Part shown: piece by piece, positions 44,767 to 54,026 of the stretch
Layout: each line of letters begins with the position of its first letter
How positions within the stretch are numbered: the stretch's first letter is position 1
Source of the DNA: an uncultured Paludibaculum sp.
Lineage (GTDB): Bacteria; Acidobacteriota; Terriglobia; Bryobacterales; Bryobacteraceae
DNA length: 64,000 nt
Assembly (NCBI RefSeq): GCF_963665245.1
Contig: NZ_OY762268.1
Span: forward strand, 930,001 to 994,000
Direction: 5' to 3'
Made by a program: the position numbers and the translations under genes
Notes under the pieces: generated by a model
Database searches by the model: none
What the model saw: only the letters and a program-made list of their open reading frames with translations
Told to the model about the DNA's origin: nothing

Positions 44767-46752
44767 TCACCTCAACAGTTGTCTCAAGTCCGATGCCGCC
44801 GATACCGGTGGCTGGCACACAAAGTCTTCGCACACCATTGCCGAAGGTTCGCCGGAACGATCCCAGCGTACCGTGGTGAACGGACGGAAGTGGCGCCGGA
44901 ATTCGTTGATCAGCGGCTGCGCATCGCCGGTGAACCGGACCTCGGACTTGGGCTGCAGACTCTCCAGCACGGCGCACAACATGCGCGGAATCGTCACGCC
45001 CTGCTGGTTGATGCGGGAGGCAAACGCCGCCAAGGTGTCGTCGGCTGCCTCCCGCAGAGGCTCCAGTTCGCAATACTCGGCCAGCCGCAGCAGTGCGCCG
45101 GCGGCCACCGAGTTGCCCGCGGGCTCGGCCCCGTCGTAGTCTTCCTTGAGCCGCAACACCAACTCGTCACTGTCGCCCGACGTCGAGTAGAAGCCTCCGC
45201 TCGTCTTGTCCTCGAACAGTTCGAGCATCGACACCGCCAGGGTGCGCCCAAAGGCCAGATGCTCCTGATCGAACGTGGCCTCATAGGCATCCACACAGGC
45301 CTGCGCCAGCGCCGCGTAGTCGTCCAGAAATCCTTCCACGGCTGCTTCACCATCGCGCCAGCGGCGCATCAGCTTGCCGTCCAGAAACAGTTCCTGACGG
45401 ACGAACCCAATCGCCCGCAGCGCGGCCTCGAGATAGCGCGGCTCGTTCAACACCTGCGCGCCCTTGGCAAACGCCGAGATCATGAGGCCGTTCCAGGAGG
45501 CCAGCACCTTGTCATCCAGGTGCGGCCGCGTGCGCTGAGCTCGGGCTGCCAGCAGGGTCCTCCGTTCCGCGTCGAAACCTGCGGCGGGGAATTCGCTATC
45601 GAGGTATAGGATGTTCTTGCCCGTAAACTCGGCATGCGGATCGCTATCCACATTGCCCTTCTCCCTGCACCCGTAGGTCTGTGCAAACGCCAGCGCCCGA
45701 TCCGCGCCCAACAGCGTCTTCAACTCCTCAACGGTCCATACGTAGAACGCACCCTCGCCCTTCTCATGCGGATGGGCCGGATCGATGACGCTGTCGGCAT
45801 CCTCCGCCGAGAAGAACCCGCCCTGTGGGTGCGTCATGTCCCGCAACACATATTCGAAGATGCCACGAGCCACCTCGGCGAACGGCTCTTCCTTCGTGAT
45901 CTGGTAGGCCTCCAGGTAGGAGATGGCCAGCTGCGCCTGATCGTACAGCATCTTCTCGAAGTGCGGAACGAACCAACGCTCGTCCACCGAGTAACGGTGG
46001 AAGCCGCCGCCCAGATGATCGTGCATGCCGCCTTTGGCCATCTCGCGCAGAGTGGTCAAAGCCATCTCGCGCGCCTCTTCCTCCTTGGCCGTCACTGAGT
46101 AGCGGAACAGGAAATCCAATACGCTGGGGCGCGGAAACTTCGGAGCCTGGCCAAAGCCGCCATGGTGCGAGTCGAACGTGCGGCGGAAGTAGTGATAGCA
46201 GGAATCAAACGCGCCCCGCTCGATGTTGACGCCGCCGGCGTGTACCTGCGAATGGCTCTCCAGTTCGCCCAGAATCTTGATGCTGGAATCGACCAGTTTC
46301 TCGCGCTGCTCCTTCCAGGCCTGCGCCAACTGCTGCAGGACGTAACCGAAGCCGGGCCGCCCATAGCGGTTGTCCGGCGGAAAGTACGTGCCGCCGTAGA
46401 ACGGCTTCAGATCCGGAGTCATCCAGACCGACATGGGCCAGCCGCCGCTGCCGGTCGTTGCCTGCACAAACAGCATGTAGATGCGGTCGATGTCGGGCCG
46501 CTCTTCGCGGTCGAGCTTCACCGCCACGAAGTCGCGGTTGATCTGCGCGGCGATGGCTTCGTTCTCGAAGGATTCGCGCTCCATCACGTGGCACCAGTGG
46601 CAGGTGGAGTATCCGGCCGACAGGAAGATCGGCTTGTCTTCCTCCCTCGCCTTCTGGAAGGCCTCGGGCCCCCACGCGTACCAATCCACCGGATTGTGGG
46701 CGTGTTGGAGCAGATAAGGACTCTTCTCGTGGATCAGACGATTTGTGTGCAT
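44767..46752 (-). CDS. DUF255 thioredoxin-fold protein (YyaL/spermatogenesis-associated 20-like)
   Basis: Protein of 661 residues. The first 150 residues form a thioredoxin-like DUF255 domain with NRLIHEKSPYLLQHAHNPVDW and a CxxC active site (C51, C54 in STCHWCHVM). The rest is an alpha/alpha-barrel resembling six-hairpin glycosidases (GGFGQAPKFPRP; DDKVLASWNGLMISA). The role is unclear; a redox function is only suggested by CxxC. The start at 46752 is set by the conserved N-terminus, and a longer reading runs into the M20 gene's region. Divergent from M20. Confidence 0.93.
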   Translation of the reverse strand: MHTNRLIHEKSPYLLQHAHNPVDWYAWGPEAFQKAREEDKPIFLSAGYSTCHWCHVMERESFENEAIAAQINRDFVAVKLDREERPDIDRIYMLFVQATTGSGGWPMSVWMTPDLKPFYGGTYFPPDNRYGRPGFGYVLQQLAQAWKEQREKLVDSSIKILGELESHSQVHAGGVNIERGAFDSCYHYFRRTFDSHHGGFGQAPKFPRPSVLDFLFRYSVTAKEEEAREMALTTLREMAKGGMHDHLGGGFHRYSVDERWFVPHFEKMLYDQAQLAISYLEAYQITKEEPFAEVARGIFEYVLRDMTHPQGGFFSAEDADSVIDPAHPHEKGEGAFYVWTVEELKTLLGADRALAFAQTYGCREKGNVDSDPHAEFTGKNILYLDSEFPAAGFDAERRTLLAARAQRTRPHLDDKVLASWNGLMISAFAKGAQVLNEPRYLEAALRAIGFVRQELFLDGKLMRRWRDGEAAVEGFLDDYAALAQACVDAYEATFDQEHLAFGRTLAVSMLELFEDKTSGGFYSTSGDSDELVLRLKEDYDGAEPAGNSVAAGALLRLAEYCELEPLREAADDTLAAFASRINQQGVTIPRMLCAVLESLQPKSEVRFTGDAQPLINEFRRHFRPFTTVRWDRSGEPSAMVCEDFVCQPPVSAASDLRQLLR

Positions 46753-46809
46753 GGGGAAAGACCAGAAGGTGCGGGAAAGGACTATTCTAACGGACGAGAG
46801 GTTGGATTC

Positions 46810-48165
46810 ATGCCTGATATCGAAAGCTTCAAGAAACAAGCGCTGGACGAGCTCATCGAACTCCTCAAGATCCCGAGTATCAGTACTTTGCCCGAGCACG
46901 AGCCGGACATGCGCAAGGCCGCCGACACCGTCGAGGCCGCCCTGCTCCGTGCCGGCATGACGCGCACGGAACAGATTCATCGCGCCAATCATCCGTTAGT
47001 CTACGGGGAATGGCTGGGCGCGCCCGGCAAGCCCACGCTGCTGCTCTACGGCCACTACGACGTGCAGCCGGCCGATCCGCTGGACGAGTGGAAGTCGCCA
47101 CCCTTCGAACCCGAGATCCGCGACAACAACATCTACGCCCGCGGAGCCACCGACGACAAGGGCCAAACCTGGATCCTCATCAAGGCAGTCGAATGGCTGA
47201 TGCAGCACGATGGGAAACTGCCCATCAACATCAAGTTCCTGATCGAGGGCGAGGAAGAGTGCGGCGGCGAGGCCATCGAGGCCTATGTCAGCGAGAAACC
47301 GGCTCAACTGGCCGCCGACGCCGCCATCATCTGCGATAGCGAGATGTTCGCCCCTGGCCTGCCGTCCATCTGCATCGGCTTGCGGGGCATTGTCTACGGT
47401 GAGTTGCATGTCGAAGCGGCCCGCCAGGATCTGCACTCCGGAGTCTATGGCGGCGCCGCGCCGAACCCGATCATGGCCATCGCCGAGATCCTCACCTCGT
47501 TGAAAGACAAGGACGGCCACATCCAGATCCCCGGCTTCTACGACCGCGTCATCAAACCCGCCCCCGCCGAAGCCGAAGCCTGGGCCAGCCTGCCCTTCAA
47601 CGAGAAGGAGTATCTCGAGAAGGAGATCGGAGCCACCGAGATCACAGGAGAGCCCGGCTACTCCGTTTTCGACAAGACCTGGGCCCGGCCGACCCTCGAA
47701 GTCCATGGCATCCGTGGCGGCTTCGTCGGCGAGGGCGCCAAGACGGTCATTCCGGCCCGGGCGGTCGCCAAGATCTCCATGCGTCTGGTCGCCGATCAAC
47801 GGCCGGACGAAGCCATCAGCCAGCTAAAGGCCGCGATCGCCGCCGTCACGCCCAAGGGCGTCAAGGCGGAGTACAAGTTCCTGCACGGAGCCGGGCCGTC
47901 CCTGGTGAATCCGGACAACAAGTTCATCCACGAGTCGGCGCTGGCGATGGAAGAGGTCTTCGGCAAGAAGACGGTCTACATCCGCAGCGGCGGTTCCATT
48001 CCCATCGTCGGCCTGTTCGACACGCACCTGGGCATCCCCAGTGTTTTGATGGGCTTCGGGCTACCCGACGACAACCTGCACTCGCCTAACGAGAAGTTCC
48101 ACGTGCCCAACTTCTACAATGGCATCGATGCGGTGATCCGCTACCTGGAGCGCCTGGGCGCTTAA
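46810..48165 (+). CDS. M20 family metallopeptidase (dipeptidase-like)
   Basis: Cytoplasmic peptidase of 451 residues. Metal and catalytic residues are visible as H82 and D84 (YGHYDVQP), D115 (ARGATDDKG), and E149/E150 (EGEEECGG), with a late histidine in NLHSPNEKF. The middle dimerisation domain contains ARQDLHSGVYGG. This pattern fits the CNDP/DapE-like dipeptidase subgroup. The start at 46810 is a well-placed ATG; a longer frame upstream is the shadow of the DUF255 gene. Confidence 0.93.
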   Translation: MPDIESFKKQALDELIELLKIPSISTLPEHEPDMRKAADTVEAALLRAGMTRTEQIHRANHPLVYGEWLGAPGKPTLLLYGHYDVQPADPLDEWKSPPFEPEIRDNNIYARGATDDKGQTWILIKAVEWLMQHDGKLPINIKFLIEGEEECGGEAIEAYVSEKPAQLAADAAIICDSEMFAPGLPSICIGLRGIVYGELHVEAARQDLHSGVYGGAAPNPIMAIAEILTSLKDKDGHIQIPGFYDRVIKPAPAEAEAWASLPFNEKEYLEKEIGATEITGEPGYSVFDKTWARPTLEVHGIRGGFVGEGAKTVIPARAVAKISMRLVADQRPDEAISQLKAAIAAVTPKGVKAEYKFLHGAGPSLVNPDNKFIHESALAMEEVFGKKTVYIRSGGSIPIVGLFDTHLGIPSVLMGFGLPDDNLHSPNEKFHVPNFYNGIDAVIRYLERLGA

Positions 48166-48173
48166 CGACACTA

Positions 48174-48206
48174 TGAGGTTAGCGGAGCGTCCCTCCGCTA
48201 ACCTCA
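48174..48206. terminator. Hairpin between convergent M20 and isomerase-like genes
   Basis: A perfect 14-base-pair stem (48174-48187 with 48193-48206) with a 5-base loop. It begins 9 bases after the M20 stop and includes the stop codon of the isomerase-like gene on the other strand. No T run is present on the plus strand. Confidence 0.65.
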
Positions 48207-49043
48207 CAGCAAACGCCGTAGATACTTCACGTTACGGCGCAAATCCTCTTCCACGTCCTTCGAGGGCGCGTTGGTCTCCAACGTCACATACCCTTCATAG
48301 CGGATGTCGTTTAGGGCGGCCAGGGCGGCCTTCACATTCACAGCCCCTTCCCCGAGGTACCCTTTGTCTTTGAAATGGAGTTGGCAGATGCGCTCGCGGC
48401 CCAACTGGCGGATCTCCTGGGCCGGGTCGACATTGTACTGGTTGGTCGCATTGCCGATGTCGTACCAGACCTTCAGCGCCGGCGAGCCCACCTGATCAAG
48501 AATCCGCAGATCGTCGCCGGCCGGGATCGTGTTTTCGAAACCCAGCGTGATGCGCGCCTTCTCCGCCTCCCGGCAAAGCTCCTTGAGCGGACCCACCACG
48601 GCGTCCATCTCGGCCCGCGACGTCAGCGCGCATTTGCCGAAGAAGACGAGCATCAGGATCTTCGCATCCAGCCGCCGAGTGATCTCGATCCCCTCGGCGC
48701 CCCATTTCAGGGCCTCGGGGTCGCTCTTCAGGCAGTTCACATGCAAGATATCGATATAGGTCGCCACCAGCGGGACCTTATATTGCTTGGAGTTGGCGAG
48801 AAACTGCCCCTGCAGCGCGGCATTCGCCATCACCAGATGACCATCGGCCGCAACCCGGCCCAGGGTGACCTGCAGACCCTCCACACCCAGGCGGCTGGCG
48901 ATCTCGACCGCGGACGGGTCCGACCGTTTGCCCAGCACGCCGTCCATCGCTCCGATCTTGATCCTGGCGCGACCCGCGGCGCCCAGCGGAGCGGACAGTG
49001 CGGCGGCGATCAGGTTTCTTCGCGAGAGCATGGAAAGAGTCAT
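48204..49043 (-). CDS. Sugar phosphate isomerase/epimerase-like protein, Tat leader
   Basis: Protein of 279 residues with a leader MTLSMLSRRNLIAAALSAPL that carries a twin-arginine pair. The rest is a xylose-isomerase-like TIM barrel: LGVEGLQVTLG, VATYIDILHVNCLKSDP, ITLGFENTIPAGDD, KVWYDIGN, ERICQLHFKDK, and a final GYVTLETNAP. Metal-binding residues (E, D, H, E) appear in the expected order. Substrate unknown. Such exported isomerase-like proteins are common in Acidobacteria and Planctomycetes. A start at 49031 is also possible. Confidence 0.87.
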   Translation of the reverse strand: MTLSMLSRRNLIAAALSAPLGAAGRARIKIGAMDGVLGKRSDPSAVEIASRLGVEGLQVTLGRVAADGHLVMANAALQGQFLANSKQYKVPLVATYIDILHVNCLKSDPEALKWGAEGIEITRRLDAKILMLVFFGKCALTSRAEMDAVVGPLKELCREAEKARITLGFENTIPAGDDLRILDQVGSPALKVWYDIGNATNQYNVDPAQEIRQLGRERICQLHFKDKGYLGEGAVNVKAALAALNDIRYEGYVTLETNAPSKDVEEDLRRNVKYLRRLL

Positions 49044-49268
49044 ATCACGGCACGTCCGTAGAGCGCCAGCGGAAAGGGGTTGGACAGGGTCCAAGTGTTA
49101 TACTCCGATGTATTGGGAAGGCTTCGGCCTGCACCCAATCGAACGTGCGTGGCGGGCCTGCGATCTAAAGGAAACCTGCCAGCCGGGGTGGCCGTCTAGG
49201 TTGTTTCGCATCCATGGGGGCGAGTGAGCCCTAGGTGCGATTTGGGGAGAAGGAAGGAACTTTTGGGA

Positions 49269-50834
49269 ATGTCTATTGCGCGGTGTGGCGGTTGGAAGCG
49301 GAAGTCTGTCGTCGCCCTGGTAGGCGCCGGCCTGCTGCTGGGGCTGCCAGTTGTGAGTTCTGCCCAGTCTGTCCCCTCCTATATCATTTCTACGTTTGCC
49401 GGAACCGGCGCCAACGACGCCGAGGAGTTCGAGGGCGACGACGGCCCGGCGACCGCCGCCCAGTTGAACAATCCGTACAGCATCGCCATCGACTCCGCCG
49501 GCAACGTGTACATCGCCGACCAAGTCCACCACCGCATCCGTAAGGTCTCCACTTCGGGCATCATTACGACAATTACGGGCACGGGCACCGGGTCCTACAC
49601 CGGCGACGACGAGGCCGCCACTGATGCGACCGTCTACGCGCCGTGCGGAATCATGGTCGATTCTACGGGTGACATCTATATCGCCGACACGTACAACCAC
49701 GTGGTTCGCAAGATCACGGCTTCCACCGGCAAGATCTCCACCGTCGTGGGCAACAACACCGCGGGGTATTCGGGTGACGGAGACGGCATTGACGATGGAG
49801 ACGACGAGGAGGATCCGCAGGCCACCGACGCGTCGCTCAACCGTCCGACGTCGCTCGCCACGGACTCCAAGGGAAACCTGTATATCGCCGACACTTACAA
49901 CAGCCGCATCCGCATGGTACTGGCCAGCAACTGGACCATCGACACGGTGGTCGGCGACGGCGCGCAGCGCCGCTGGGGCGATGAAGGCCAAGCTGTGGAT
50001 GCCTCGGTCTTCAATCCGCAGGGCATCACCTTCGACAAGGCCGGGAACCTGTTCATCGCCGACACGAACAACCACCTCATCCGCAAAGTGACCACGGACG
50101 GCATTATCCATACCGTGGCCGGCACGGCGGACTACGGCTACAACGGGGACGAGATTCCTGCCACGCAGGCGACCTTGTTTTACCCCAAGTGGGTGGCCGT
50201 GGACGACGCCGGCAATCTGTACATCGCCGACTCCTTTAACATGCGAATCCGCATGGTGACCACTGACGGCCTCATCCACACCATCGCCGGCAACGGCACG
50301 TATGGCTTGACTGGCGACGGCGGACCGGCCATCGACGCGGAACTGCGGTTCCCTTCCTCGGTCACCGTGGGTAGTGGCGGCAAGATCTATGTCACCGACA
50401 ACCAGAACCACCGCATCGCATTGTTGACGCCGGTGGAAAACCTCGGCCTCTCGGCTCCCATCACGATGAAGATCGGCGAGAAGCAGTATGTGAACGCTCT
50501 GCTGGAAGACAGCCAGACCCTGGTGCTGCCCACCGACGCCCTGGCCGGAACGCCTTCGCGGCCGGCTCGCATTGGCGAGACGATTACAATGTACGCCACG
50601 GGACTGGGTGACACCCCCGAGCAGATCAACGACATGCTGGGCCGCATCCGCATCTACTTCGGCCACATGCCGGCCGATGTCAGCTACGGTGGCGAGGCCG
50701 GCAACGGTTCGAGCGCCAAGCGCCTGAACGTCGTGGTCCCCAACGTCCAGGACAGCAACGCCATGCCGGTGATGTTGACCCTGGATGGCACAGTCGCGCA
50801 GAAGGCCATCTACACGGCAGTCGGCAGCAACTAA
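49269..50834 (+). CDS. Secreted NHL-repeat protein
   Basis: Protein of 521 residues with a signal peptide ending near SSAQS. Six NHL-type blades can be followed through units such as NPYSIAIDSAGNVYIADQVHHRIRKV and PKWVAVDDAGNLYIADSFNMRIRMV (to about residue 410). The C-terminal part (about 415-521) with MYATGLGDTPEQIN resembles the Solibacter-type C-terminal domain. Such proteins form a beta-propeller and are secreted or surface-bound; no enzymatic motif is seen. An Asp/Glu-rich insert (DGDGIDDGDDEEDP) may bind calcium. The GTG at 49224 is an alternative start. Confidence 0.85.
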   Translation: MSIARCGGWKRKSVVALVGAGLLLGLPVVSSAQSVPSYIISTFAGTGANDAEEFEGDDGPATAAQLNNPYSIAIDSAGNVYIADQVHHRIRKVSTSGIITTITGTGTGSYTGDDEAATDATVYAPCGIMVDSTGDIYIADTYNHVVRKITASTGKISTVVGNNTAGYSGDGDGIDDGDDEEDPQATDASLNRPTSLATDSKGNLYIADTYNSRIRMVLASNWTIDTVVGDGAQRRWGDEGQAVDASVFNPQGITFDKAGNLFIADTNNHLIRKVTTDGIIHTVAGTADYGYNGDEIPATQATLFYPKWVAVDDAGNLYIADSFNMRIRMVTTDGLIHTIAGNGTYGLTGDGGPAIDAELRFPSSVTVGSGGKIYVTDNQNHRIALLTPVENLGLSAPITMKIGEKQYVNALLEDSQTLVLPTDALAGTPSRPARIGETITMYATGLGDTPEQINDMLGRIRIYFGHMPADVSYGGEAGNGSSAKRLNVVVPNVQDSNAMPVMLTLDGTVAQKAIYTAVGSN

Positions 50835-50869
50835 GCAAACACCCGGCGTCGCGTGGAGAATGCAAGGCC

Positions 50870-51388
50870 ATGTCCCGGCTCCACCTGATCCAAGAAGAAG
50901 TCCGGATGCGCGTCAACGAGATCACGTCCGCGCACAGGGACTGGCCGTGCCGCAAGGGATGCGATGAATGCTGCCGGCGCCTCGCCTCCATCCCCCGGGT
51001 CTCGCTGGCGGAGTGGCAGGCGATCTCCGACGCCATTGAAGCCCTCCCCGCTGAAACCGCTGAGTCCGCCCGTCAACGCATCCGAGATACAGTGGGGGCG
51101 CGGCGTCCTGTCGTCTGCCCTCTTCTCGACACCCGCTCCGGATCCTGCCTCATCTACGAGGCCCGGCCCGTTGCCTGCCGCACCTACGGCTTCTACGCGG
51201 AGCGGGAGCGGGTCCTCGGTTGCAGCCGCATCGAGGCCATCAGCCATCAGTCGCAGGATGTCATTTGGGGCCATCACCTGGCGCTGGAAGGCCAGCTCGG
51301 CACGTTGGGGTCAGCTCGCGAACTGCCGGATTGGCTGGCAGCGGGCAGCAGCGACAGCCCGTCTGTCCGCGAAGACCAGGCACCCTGA
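50870..51388 (+). CDS. YkgJ-type cysteine-cluster protein
   Basis: Protein of 172 residues with the cysteine pattern CRKGCDECC near residue 27, then CPLLDTRSGSCLIYEARPVACRTYG and a later GCSR. This is the YkgJ/UPF0153 layout, thought to hold zinc or iron-sulfur. It is a second, clearly different member from the one at 5706. It starts 35 bases after the NHL gene and is followed 47 bases later by the DinB-pentapeptide gene. Function unknown. Confidence 0.85.
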   Translation: MSRLHLIQEEVRMRVNEITSAHRDWPCRKGCDECCRRLASIPRVSLAEWQAISDAIEALPAETAESARQRIRDTVGARRPVVCPLLDTRSGSCLIYEARPVACRTYGFYAERERVLGCSRIEAISHQSQDVIWGHHLALEGQLGTLGSARELPDWLAAGSSDSPSVREDQAP

Positions 51389-51435
51389 AGCCCGAGCCCA
51401 GCCCTACCGGGCCCGCCTTGGCTATACTTTTCTTG

Positions 51436-52617
51436 ATGCGGTTCGCCGCCTTCCTCGAAGCTGGCCGTCAGGAGTTTCTCGATACCCTGAAGGACCTCAC
51501 GCCGGAACAGGCGTCCGCCAAGCCGGACCCTGGTCGCTGGTCCGTGGTCGAGTGCATTGAGCATGTCGTCGCGGTTGAGGAGCGCCACCTGCGCTGGATC
51601 GAGCTCGGCCGGACGATCGAACCCCAGCGGGACGACGACCGGGAACTGCGCCTCTTCACGAACATCCGCAACCGGTTCACCCAATTGGAGTCACCCGAGG
51701 CCATGCGCCCCAAAGGCCGCTTCGACGGATTGGAAGACGCTCGATCGGCGTTCCTGGCCGTGCGGCAACGGACTATCGCCCTGGCCGACAGCCGCGGAGA
51801 CGATCTCTACGCGATTAGCGTGAAGCATCCCTTCTTCGGACCGGTGAACGGCGCGGAACTGATCCAGTTGATCGACGGCCACGCCCGCCGGCACGCCGAT
51901 CAGATCCGCGAGATGCTGGAGGCGGGCCCGCTGCCGCCATCGACGCCCGATCACAGGCCGAGAAGTGGCAAAGACCTGGAGGCCCCGCGCGAGCGCCCAG
52001 CCTTGCCGGGTGAGTTCCCCGCCCCGAACGAGCTCGAACGCCTGTTCGCGGACGCCGACATCACCATTCAGCGCATCCATGTTCAAGGCCTAGAACGGAA
52101 TGGCCTGAAGGCCTCCACATTCCGGGCGGAAGCGTCGATCCTGGAGAATGTGCGGCTGGCGGACGCCGAGTTCGGGTTGGTGGTGTGGAGGGATGTTCGG
52201 CTGGTAGGCTGCGACCTGGCCAACCTGCACGCGCAGCGCATCGTGCTGGAGCGAGTGGAGTTCGTGGACTGCCGGATGACGGGCCTGTCGGCGGCCGCAA
52301 TCGAGGGGCAGGACGTTCTGATTCGGAATTCCGACCTGCGCTACGCCAGCTTCCAGGGGGCTCGGTTCCGCAACTCCGAGTTCGAAGGATCCAACTGGCG
52401 CGAGGTCGACCTACGGGACGCGGATCTGAGCGGAACGATCATTCGCGGCTGTCAGTTGGGCCGGGCCGATCTGCAAGGTGCGACGGTGCAGGGCGTGGAC
52501 TTCCGCACGTCCCAGCTCGAAGACATGCTGGTGGGGCTCAATGACCTCCGAGGAGCCATCGTGGAGCCTGGCCAGGCGATGGTTTTCGCGCGGGTCCTTG
52601 GAGTGAAAATCGTCTAG
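51436..52617 (+). CDS. DinB-pentapeptide repeat fusion protein
   Basis: Protein of 393 residues. Residues 1-165 form a DinB-like four-helix domain with the metal-type histidines H43 (ECIEHV) and H149/H153 (GHARRHADQI). A linker (about 165-200) leads to pentapeptide repeats (about 220-385) with units such as ADLSG, ADLQG, ASFQG and SEFEG. DinB domains often act as thiol-dependent transferases; pentapeptide helices can mimic DNA or bind partners. The combination is unusual. The start at 51436 avoids the preceding gene's overlap. Confidence 0.85.
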   Translation: MRFAAFLEAGRQEFLDTLKDLTPEQASAKPDPGRWSVVECIEHVVAVEERHLRWIELGRTIEPQRDDDRELRLFTNIRNRFTQLESPEAMRPKGRFDGLEDARSAFLAVRQRTIALADSRGDDLYAISVKHPFFGPVNGAELIQLIDGHARRHADQIREMLEAGPLPPSTPDHRPRSGKDLEAPRERPALPGEFPAPNELERLFADADITIQRIHVQGLERNGLKASTFRAEASILENVRLADAEFGLVVWRDVRLVGCDLANLHAQRIVLERVEFVDCRMTGLSAAAIEGQDVLIRNSDLRYASFQGARFRNSEFEGSNWREVDLRDADLSGTIIRGCQLGRADLQGATVQGVDFRTSQLEDMLVGLNDLRGAIVEPGQAMVFARVLGVKIV

Positions 52618-52709
52618 CCCGCTTTCCGTTGCATGGTTGAAGCGGATCGCAAACCAACACTGTCAACGATAGGCGGTTTGGCGAACCCGCGCTTTGTTAG
52701 CATGTAGTT

Positions 52710-53153
52710 GTGCGAGAACAGCCAGAGACCACGCCGGAAACCCGTCGTCGAACGTCTGGCCAGCCGATGTTCAGGGCTATGAGGGAACAAGTGGCAGGCT
52801 ATCCCGTCGTTGGACGTTCCGGCCGAACCCTCGGTGTTCGCATTGAAGGGTCAATTCGCGACATTCCGGTCGCGGAAGACGGAACGGTGGCTCCTGAAAC
52901 CGGTGGAATGTCCGTAGCACTCGACCGAGTGCAAAATCTCCCAAAACCGCGCCTTCCCAAGTCACTCGGTGGTGAAGGGCGGGACCCGGTGTTCCGGATG
53001 TTCTCGGAGGAGCTTCCTGCGACATTGGCCGCTCGCCCGGACCGGTATCCGCACGCTTGCGTAGAGCCGCGTAACCCCTGCCCCCTGACTGAGTATGAAT
53101 CGGACCTCACTGGTACTCTTCATCGCTGGAGCAAGGTGCATGAGCATGAGTAA
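52710..53153 (+). CDS. Candidate Tse2-like toxin domain protein
   Basis: Protein of 147 residues starting GTG. The middle and end, with DGTVAPETGGMSVALDR, LPKSLGGEGRDPVF and EELPATLAARPDRYPHACVEP then a terminal helix with W, fit what I remember of the Tse2 ADP-ribosyltransferase-like toxin family. This is a pattern match only. No signal peptide or membrane segment. It overlaps the next gene by 14 bases, so the two are translationally coupled. If the first gene is a toxin, the next is the natural antitoxin/immunity candidate. ATGs at 52767 and 52779 are alternative starts. Confidence 0.5.
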   Translation: MREQPETTPETRRRTSGQPMFRAMREQVAGYPVVGRSGRTLGVRIEGSIRDIPVAEDGTVAPETGGMSVALDRVQNLPKPRLPKSLGGEGRDPVFRMFSEELPATLAARPDRYPHACVEPRNPCPLTEYESDLTGTLHRWSKVHEHE

Positions 53154-53451
53154 GGAATTCGCGCGCTACCGCCGGCTCGAGCGGCGATTGTGGATGACCC
53201 GCTGGAGGCACGAGGGAGAAGAATCCGCAGAGGAAGACGAAATCCTGGATGAGATGGAGTTGACTTGGACGGATCTCCCCGAGAGTGAACAGGCGGTGCT
53301 GCGAACCGAGGGCCCGCGATGCTGGCCCACCGACATGTCGGCACTGCCCCCACAGTTTGCGGACGCGCGATACGTATCGGAACCCGAGGCGTGGGCATAC
53401 GAGGGGTTCGTGTCCCCACTTCAGGCGATCCTCTCGACGGATGCTGCGTAA
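53140..53451 (+). CDS. Small acidic protein, candidate immunity/antitoxin partner
   Basis: Protein of 103 residues starting MSMSKEFARYRRLERRLWMTR, then a strongly acidic helix (EGEESAEEDEILDEMELTW) and the motif RTEGPRCWPTD. It has a basic front and an acidic body. I do not recognise a named family. It overlaps the toxin candidate upstream by 14 bases and the gene downstream by one base (TAATG). A longer start at 53095 would overlap the upstream gene by 59 bases and looks less likely. Confidence 0.6.
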   Translation: MSMSKEFARYRRLERRLWMTRWRHEGEESAEEDEILDEMELTWTDLPESEQAVLRTEGPRCWPTDMSALPPQFADARYVSEPEAWAYEGFVSPLQAILSTDAA

Positions 53452-54026
53452 TGGATGTCGATTCAAAAGCTGTCGCGCGTGAACTGAACGAGTGGTTTCA
53501 GAGTGTCCTGCAACTGGCGGACGCTAGTCTGTTCGGCATTGCGCCGGAGGGTCCGCATCGAGACGCAGTTGTCCTCGACGCGCTGCGGCGCAACGCCAGG
53601 ATCGTATATGACTCCAAAGTGGAGCCCGACGGCAAGCTCTATTCGCCTCTTTGTTTCTTTCTAGCGGCCGCATGCCGGCAGTTACACACGAGCTTGGGGG
53701 CTGGTCATTGGAGAGCGGCGCTCGACAACATCGGTGACCTGCAACAACGATTGGCAAACTCCCGCTCGGATTCCGCTGCGGTAGGCCTGGATATCGGCAC
53801 GCCCGCGACACTCTTCAAGGCGGAGTTTGACGAAGCAATCCGGCAGGCCGGATTGGTCGATGGCACGACGTTCTTAGGCAAGGAGGATCGGCAGGTCGCA
53901 CTGGGACTTGCCATCAATTGGGGCATTCGGTTCCTCCTCGCTTACGCGGTAGAAGCTCGACCATCAGGTCAACCATCCGAGCGAAGAGACCTCTCCTGGT
54001 TGGCGGGACGAGTCAGCCCAGATTGA
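53451..54026 (+). CDS. Hypothetical protein, third gene of the cassette
   Basis: Protein of 191 residues, mostly helical, without signal peptide or membrane segment and without a motif I know. It begins MDVDSKAVARELNEWFQSV and has a middle rich in Ala, Leu and Arg (RQLHTSLGAGHWRAALDNIG). The ATG overlaps the stop of the acidic gene (TAATG), so it is translated as the third member of the same unit. Its 3' end overlaps the zinc-ribbon gene on the other strand by 14 bases. Confidence 0.65.
   Translation: MDVDSKAVARELNEWFQSVLQLADASLFGIAPEGPHRDAVVLDALRRNARIVYDSKVEPDGKLYSPLCFFLAAACRQLHTSLGAGHWRAALDNIGDLQQRLANSRSDSAAVGLDIGTPATLFKAEFDEAIRQAGLVDGTTFLGKEDRQVALGLAINWGIRFLLAYAVEARPSGQPSERRDLSWLAGRVSPD

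Noticed and set aside
53095..53139. Longer start for the acidic protein of the three-gene cassette
   Set aside because: It would overlap the toxin candidate by 59 bases and gives a hydrophobic front that does not fit the rest; 53140 has a better site and overlap.
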